Positions 59,966-64,000 of a stretch of 64,000 bases of DNA are shown piece after piece. The notes beneath the pieces are model-generated. The model was given only the letters and a program-made list of their open reading frames with translations, searched no databases and was not told where the DNA came from. The translations under genes and the position numbers were made by a program. This DNA comes from Pseudomonas cuatrocienegasensis. GTDB lineage: Bacteria; Pseudomonadota; Gammaproteobacteria; Pseudomonadales; Pseudomonadaceae. How positions within the stretch are numbered: position 1 is the stretch's first letter; the number at the start of each line of letters is the position of its first letter. The stretch covers positions 4,894-68,893 of the forward strand of contig NZ_FOFP01000018.1 of NCBI RefSeq assembly GCF_900110925.1. Reading direction: 5' to 3'.

Positions 59966-61426
59966 ATGAAACTGCACGATCCTACTTTGCTGCGCCACCA
60001 GGCTTATATCGACGGCCAGTGGTGCGATGCCCGCGATGGCGCCGTCACGGAGATTTTCAACCCTGCCAATGGCGAGAGCCTGGGCACAGTACCGAATCTC
60101 GGCGCCGAACAGACTCGCCAGGCCATAGTCGCAGCCCAGGCGGCTCAGCCGGCCTGGCGTGCACTCACCGCCAAAGAGCGCGCGGCACGCCTGCGTAAAT
60201 GGTACGAGTTGATGCTGGCCCACCAGGAAGACCTGGCGCAGATCATGACCGCCGAGCAGGGCAAGCCGCTGACCGAAGCGCGCGGCGAGGTGCTCTATGC
60301 CGCATCCTTTATCGAGTGGTTCGCTGAAGAAGCCAAGCGTGCCTATGGCGATACCATTCCTGGCCATCAGGCAGACAAGCGCCTGCTGGTGACCAAGGAG
60401 CCGGTCGGTGTGACGGCGGCCATCACACCCTGGAACTTCCCGGCGGCGATGATCACCCGCAAAGCGGCACCGGCCCTGGCCGCCGGTTGCGCCATGGTGC
60501 TCAAGCCCGCGCCGCAGACACCGTTCAGCGCCCTGGCGTTGGCGGTGCTGGCCGAGCGCGCGGGTATTCCTGGCGGGCTGTTCAGCGTGGTCACGGCGGA
60601 TGTCGAGCGCTCGCGAGAGGTGGGCGGCGAGCTGTGCGCCAACCCTATCGTGCGCAAGCTGTCATTCACCGGCTCGACCGCTGTCGGTATCAAACTCATG
60701 GAGCAATGCGCGCCGACCTTGAAAAAGCTCTCGCTGGAGCTGGGCGGCAATGCACCTTTTATAGTCTTTGCAGACGCCGACCTGGACGCCGCCGTCGAAG
60801 GCGCCATGGTGTCCAAGTACCGCAACGCCGGGCAGACCTGCGTCTGCGCCAACCGCTTGTATGTGCACGAGGCGGTGTACGACGCCTTTGCCGAGAAGCT
60901 GGCGACGGCCGTGGCCCGGCTCAAAGTTGGCAATGGCGCAGATGAGGGGGTGACCACCGGCCCGCTGATCGACGCCAATGCCGTGGCCAAGGTGCAACAA
61001 CATCTGCACGATGCGTTGAGCAAGGGCGCTCGCCTGCTGCACGGGGGCGGTGCGCATGGGCTGGGCGGCAACTTTGTCGAGCCTGCGGTGCTGGTCGATG
61101 TTACCGCCGACATGCGCGTGGCCCGCGAGGAGACCTTCGGGCCGCTGGCGCCGCTGTTCCGTTTCAGTGATGAAGCGGATGTGGTGCGTCAGGCCAATGA
61201 CACCGAGTTTGGGCTGGCGGCCTACTTCTACTCCCGTGACCTGGCGCGGGTGTTTCGTGTGGCCGAAGCGCTGGAGTACGGCATGGTCGGCATCAATACC
61301 GGGTTGATTTCCAATGAAGTCGCGCCCTTTGGCGGCATGAAATCCTCCGGCCTGGGGCGCGAAGGCTCCAAGTACGGCCTGGATGAGTACCTGGAAATCA
61401 AATACCTCTGCCTCGGCGGCATCTGA
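59966..61426 (+). CDS. Succinate-semialdehyde dehydrogenase (GabD-like)
   Basis: A 486-residue aldehyde dehydrogenase. The sequence NAGQTCVCANRLYVHEAVYD carries the catalytic Cys and second Cys typical of GabD, with the general base in LELGGNAP, NAD-binding GSTAVGIKLM and PWNFPAAMITRKAAPALAAG. It converts succinic semialdehyde to succinate (glutarate semialdehyde may also be used). Last gene of the module; the agtABCD transporter lies a few kb upstream, so GABA-related C4 metabolism is the common theme. Possibly a second copy besides a gabDT locus elsewhere. Confidence 0.9.
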   Translation: MKLHDPTLLRHQAYIDGQWCDARDGAVTEIFNPANGESLGTVPNLGAEQTRQAIVAAQAAQPAWRALTAKERAARLRKWYELMLAHQEDLAQIMTAEQGKPLTEARGEVLYAASFIEWFAEEAKRAYGDTIPGHQADKRLLVTKEPVGVTAAITPWNFPAAMITRKAAPALAAGCAMVLKPAPQTPFSALALAVLAERAGIPGGLFSVVTADVERSREVGGELCANPIVRKLSFTGSTAVGIKLMEQCAPTLKKLSLELGGNAPFIVFADADLDAAVEGAMVSKYRNAGQTCVCANRLYVHEAVYDAFAEKLATAVARLKVGNGADEGVTTGPLIDANAVAKVQQHLHDALSKGARLLHGGGAHGLGGNFVEPAVLVDVTADMRVAREETFGPLAPLFRFSDEADVVRQANDTEFGLAAYFYSRDLARVFRVAEALEYGMVGINTGLISNEVAPFGGMKSSGLGREGSKYGLDEYLEIKYLCLGGI

Positions 61427-61441
61427 GCCAGACGGCCCATT

Positions 61442-61505
61442 GTGGGAGGGGCCGCGGCTGGCATTGGCAGAAAAGCCCAAAGCGCGCCGCTAAAGCGCCT
61501 CCCAC
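61442..61505. repeat. REP-like inverted repeat
   Basis: GTGGGAGG (61442-61449) and CCTCCCAC (61498-61505) enclose a GC-rich hairpin, a second REP type in this genome. It may terminate the dehydrogenase transcript before rpe. Confidence 0.6.
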
Positions 61506-61613
61506 GGTGTAGGCCTTGACTACCTTGGTACGCCATCGTCAGGCAGCGCTGCCAGATAACGTCTGAGCCGTTACAATGCGCGCCACCGTGACCCAAGCCC
61601 TCAGAGGTGCGCC

Positions 61614-62288
61614 ATGCAACCCTTCGCCATCGCCCCGTCGATCCTTTCCGCCGACTTCGCCCGCCTGGGTGAGGAAGTGGACAACGTACTCGCCGCGGGT
61701 GCTGACATCGTCCACTTCGATGTCATGGACAACCATTACGTGCCCAACCTGACCATCGGCCCGATGGTTTGTGCGGCGCTGCGCAAGTACGGCATCACCG
61801 CGCCCATCGACGCGCACCTGATGGTCAAGCCGGTGGACCGGATCATCGGCGACTTTATCGAGGCCGGTGCCAGCTACATCACCTTCCACCCGGAAGCGTC
61901 CGAACACATCGACCGTTCCCTGCAGCTGATCAAGGCCGGCGGCGCCAAGGCGGGCCTGGTGTTCAACCCGGCGACCCCGCTGGACGTGCTCAAGCACGTG
62001 ATGGACAAGGTCGACATGATCCTGCTGATGAGCGTCAACCCCGGCTTTGGCGGGCAGAAGTTCATCCCCCATACCCTCGACAAGCTGCGTGAAGCACGCG
62101 CGCTGATCGATGCCAGCGGCCGCGAGATCCGCCTGGAAATCGACGGCGGGGTCAACGTGCAGAATATCGGCGAAATCGCTGCGGCCGGGGCGGATACCTT
62201 TGTCGCCGGTTCGGCGATCTTCAACCAGCCGGATTACAAGGCGGTGATCGACGCCATGCGTGCCGAGCTGGCCAAGGTGCGCGGCTGA
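61614..62288 (+). CDS. rpe: Ribulose-phosphate 3-epimerase
   Basis: A 224-residue TIM-barrel enzyme of the pentose phosphate pathway, interconverting ribulose-5-phosphate and xylulose-5-phosphate. IAPSILSADFARLGEEV, HFDVMDNHYVPNLTIG, DAHLMVKPVD and SVNPGFGGQKFIP are the signature blocks. Its stop shares a base with the gph start (TGATG). Confidence 0.97.
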   Translation: MQPFAIAPSILSADFARLGEEVDNVLAAGADIVHFDVMDNHYVPNLTIGPMVCAALRKYGITAPIDAHLMVKPVDRIIGDFIEAGASYITFHPEASEHIDRSLQLIKAGGAKAGLVFNPATPLDVLKHVMDKVDMILLMSVNPGFGGQKFIPHTLDKLREARALIDASGREIRLEIDGGVNVQNIGEIAAAGADTFVAGSAIFNQPDYKAVIDAMRAELAKVRG

Positions 62289-62965
62289 TGCGGCTGTGCG
62301 AGCTGTTCGATGGCGAGCTGCCGAAGCTGGTGATGTTCGACCTCGACGGTACCCTGGTGGATTCCGTACCCGACCTGGCTGCGGCCGTGGACAAGACCCT
62401 GCAGGTCCTGGGCCGCGAGCCAGCCGGCCTGGCGCAGGTGCGTGATTGGGTCGGCAATGGCGCCCGGGTGCTGGTGCGCCGCGCCCTGGCCGGTGGCATC
62501 GAGCACGACAGTGTGGACGATGCCCAAGCCGATGCTGCACTGGCGTGCTTTCTCGATATCTATGCCGACTGCCATCAACTGACCACGCTGTATCCCGGCG
62601 TGCGCGAGTTGCTGGATGCCCTGAGCGGTGCCGGCGTTGAAATGGCTGTGGTGACCAACAAGCCGGAGCGTTTCGTCGCGCCGCTGTTGGAGCAGGTCGG
62701 CCTGGGCGGTGACTTCCGCTGGATCATCGGCGGCGATACGTTGCCGCAACAGAAGCCCGATCCGGCGGCCTTGCTGCAGGTGATGCGCCTGGCCGGCGTG
62801 ACCAAGGCGCAGTCGCTGTTTGTGGGTGATTCGCGCAGTGACGTGCTGGCCGCCCGTGCGGCGGGCGTGGCCTGTGTGGCGGTGAGCTACGGCTACAACC
62901 ATGGCCGGCCGATTGCCGAAGAAGAGCCGAGCCTGGTGGTCGATAAACTCACCGAGCTTTTGTAG
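62288..62965 (+). CDS. gph: Phosphoglycolate phosphatase
   Basis: A 225-residue HAD-family phosphatase that removes phosphoglycolate formed in DNA repair. The nucleophile motif MFDLDGTLVDSVPDL, the Thr motif VVTNKPERF, Lys in PQQKPDPAALL and DSRSDVLAARAAG are intact. It is translationally coupled to rpe, as in other pseudomonads. Confidence 0.95.
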   Translation: MRLCELFDGELPKLVMFDLDGTLVDSVPDLAAAVDKTLQVLGREPAGLAQVRDWVGNGARVLVRRALAGGIEHDSVDDAQADAALACFLDIYADCHQLTTLYPGVRELLDALSGAGVEMAVVTNKPERFVAPLLEQVGLGGDFRWIIGGDTLPQQKPDPAALLQVMRLAGVTKAQSLFVGDSRSDVLAARAAGVACVAVSYGYNHGRPIAEEEPSLVVDKLTELL

Positions 62966-63136
62966 GGTGAATCACGCTTCACCGATCCAGCAAAAATTGG
63001 CCCGCGCAGGTGAGTCGGTGCAGCGTTATTTCCTCTCTACAGTCAGCTTGCAGCCTGCAGCGTGCAACTGCTACCTTGGCCTCCTCGTTTTTTCCCCCTT
63101 CGAGATGCTTCCGTGGTGGTCACCTGCAAACTCTGG

Positions 63137-63181
63137 ATGAAGGTCATCAAGGCCCTGGCCCGTTGGCGCTGGCGCGCCTGA
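63137..63181 (+). CDS. trpL: trpE leader peptide
   Basis: A 14-codon frame, MKVIKALARWRWRA, with two Trp codons near the end, 65 bp upstream of trpE. Attenuation of trpE has been shown in P. putida, so this is very probably the attenuator leader. A GCCGC/GCGGC hairpin follows at about 63192-63206. Too short for ordinary gene calling. Confidence 0.75.
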   Translation: MKVIKALARWRWRA

Positions 63182-63246
63182 CATTCTTCTGCCGCGCCCT
63201 GCGGCCCGTTCGCACCTGACCGATTCCCCAAGCCACGAGGCTGATC

Positions 63247-64000
63247 ATGACCCATGAAGAATTTCTGCGTTTAGCCGCTGCCGGCTACAACCGCATTCCC
63301 CTGGCCTACGAAACCCTGGCCGACTTCGACACGCCGCTGTCGATCTACCTGAAACTGGCCGACCAGCCCAACACCTACCTGCTTGAGTCCGTTCAGGGCG
63401 GCGAGAAGTGGGGGCGTTACTCGATCATCGGCCTGCCGGCGCGTACCGTGCTGCGCGCCTATGGTTCGCGGGTCAGCGTGTCGGTCGATGGCGTCGAGGT
63501 GGAGCAGCACGACTGTGCCGACCCGCTGGCCTTCGTCGAGCAGTTCAAGGCGCGTTACCAGGTGCCGACCATCCCCGGCCTGCCGCGCTTCAACGGTGGC
63601 CTGGTCGGCTACTTTGCCTACGACAGCGTGCGTTACGTGGAGCCCAAGCTGGCCGCAGGCGTTAATCCCGATCCGCTGCAAACCCCGGATATCCTGTTGA
63701 TGGTCTCCGATGCAGTGGTGGTGTTCGACAACCTGGCGGGCAAGATGCACGCCATCGTCCTGGCTGACCCGGCCGATGCTGACGCCTTCGCCCAGGGCCA
63801 GGCGCGCCTGCAGGGGATTTTGCAGCAGCTGCGCCAGCCGATTGCCCCGCGCCTGGGTGTCGACCTGAATGCCCCGCCCGGCGCGGAGCCGGTGTTTCGC
63901 TCCAGCTTCAGCCGTGAGGACTATGAGCGCTCGGTCAACGCGATCAAGGAGTACATCCTGGCCGGCGACTGCATGCAGGTGGTGATCTCCCAGCGCATGT
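63247..64000 (+). CDS. trpE: Anthranilate synthase component I (5' part, runs off window)
   Basis: The first 251 codons of TrpE, which converts chorismate and glutamine-derived ammonia to anthranilate, the first step of tryptophan synthesis. The N-terminal feedback-binding part is visible (LLESVQGGEKWGRYSIIGLP, with LLES for Trp binding) and FNGGLVGYFAYDSVRYVEP; the catalytic domain begins at FSREDYERSVNAIKEYILAG and is cut at the edge. The gene is regulated by the trpL leader upstream. Confidence 0.96.
   Translation, partial: MTHEEFLRLAAAGYNRIPLAYETLADFDTPLSIYLKLADQPNTYLLESVQGGEKWGRYSIIGLPARTVLRAYGSRVSVSVDGVEVEQHDCADPLAFVEQFKARYQVPTIPGLPRFNGGLVGYFAYDSVRYVEPKLAAGVNPDPLQTPDILLMVSDAVVVFDNLAGKMHAIVLADPADADAFAQGQARLQGILQQLRQPIAPRLGVDLNAPPGAEPVFRSSFSREDYERSVNAIKEYILAGDCMQVVISQRM

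Overview
The window is chromosomal DNA of a Pseudomonas (sensu lato; species not resolved). From 18.6 kb to the right edge the gene order follows the P. aeruginosa PA0575-PA0609 segment: RmcA-like PAS-GGDEF-EAL protein, rpoD-dnaG-rpsU, tsaD, plsY, folB, folK, cca, spoVR-yeaH-prkA, glpE-apaH-apaG-rsmA-pdxA-surA-lptD, amgK-murU-djlA, agtSR-agtABCD, rpe-gph-trpE. The backbone is GC-rich.

0.1-3.8 kb: a minus-strand operon whose genes overlap by 4 nt (acyl-CoA dehydrogenase, PIG-L deacetylase, methyltransferase, family-2 glycosyltransferase), followed by a stand-alone LigD-type 3'-phosphoesterase. 4.0-18.6 kb: an accessory block ending at a CAU-anticodon tRNA. It holds an HTH-nucleotidyltransferase/HEPN-like pair with a striking operator, a Bro-N protein divergent from an XRE regulator, a very AT-rich four-gene operon (YwgA/Panacea-like, three-TM membrane protein, PD-(D/E)XK-like nuclease, TGT-like CxCxxC protein), a NERD/zinc-finger protein, a PIN/HTH pair, a Fic protein, a HigBA-type pair whose toxin has an in-frame stop, remains of an integrase and a CHAP lysin, an intact RelE/NadS pair, and a 3.8-kb phage-derived island (HigB/HigA pair, baseplate-gene fragments, SH3 protein, GvpU-like protein) bounded by a 76-bp duplication of the tRNA 3' end. 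The four-gene operon at 6.3-9.1 kb is the best candidate for an undescribed system, most likely defence; that is inference.

18.6-48 kb: housekeeping genes for c-di-GMP signalling, sigma-70, primase, S21, tRNA t6A and CCA addition, folate, phospholipid synthesis, ribosome methylation, outer-membrane biogenesis and peptidoglycan recycling. REP repeats and MITE-like elements lie between them. One 335-bp MITE separates apaG from apaH and supplies the apaG stop codon; a REP sequence supplies the cca stop.

48-61.5 kb: the AgtSR two-component system and the AgtABCD ABC transporter (GABA/delta-aminovalerate type) are followed by a sigma-54 activator, an iron-type alcohol dehydrogenase, a permease and a succinate-semialdehyde dehydrogenase. 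These four are absent from this position in P. aeruginosa and look like a 4-hydroxybutyrate-type catabolic module, with a sigma-54-like promoter and palindromes ahead of the dehydrogenase. The window ends with rpe-gph and the trpL leader/trpE start; trpE runs off the edge.
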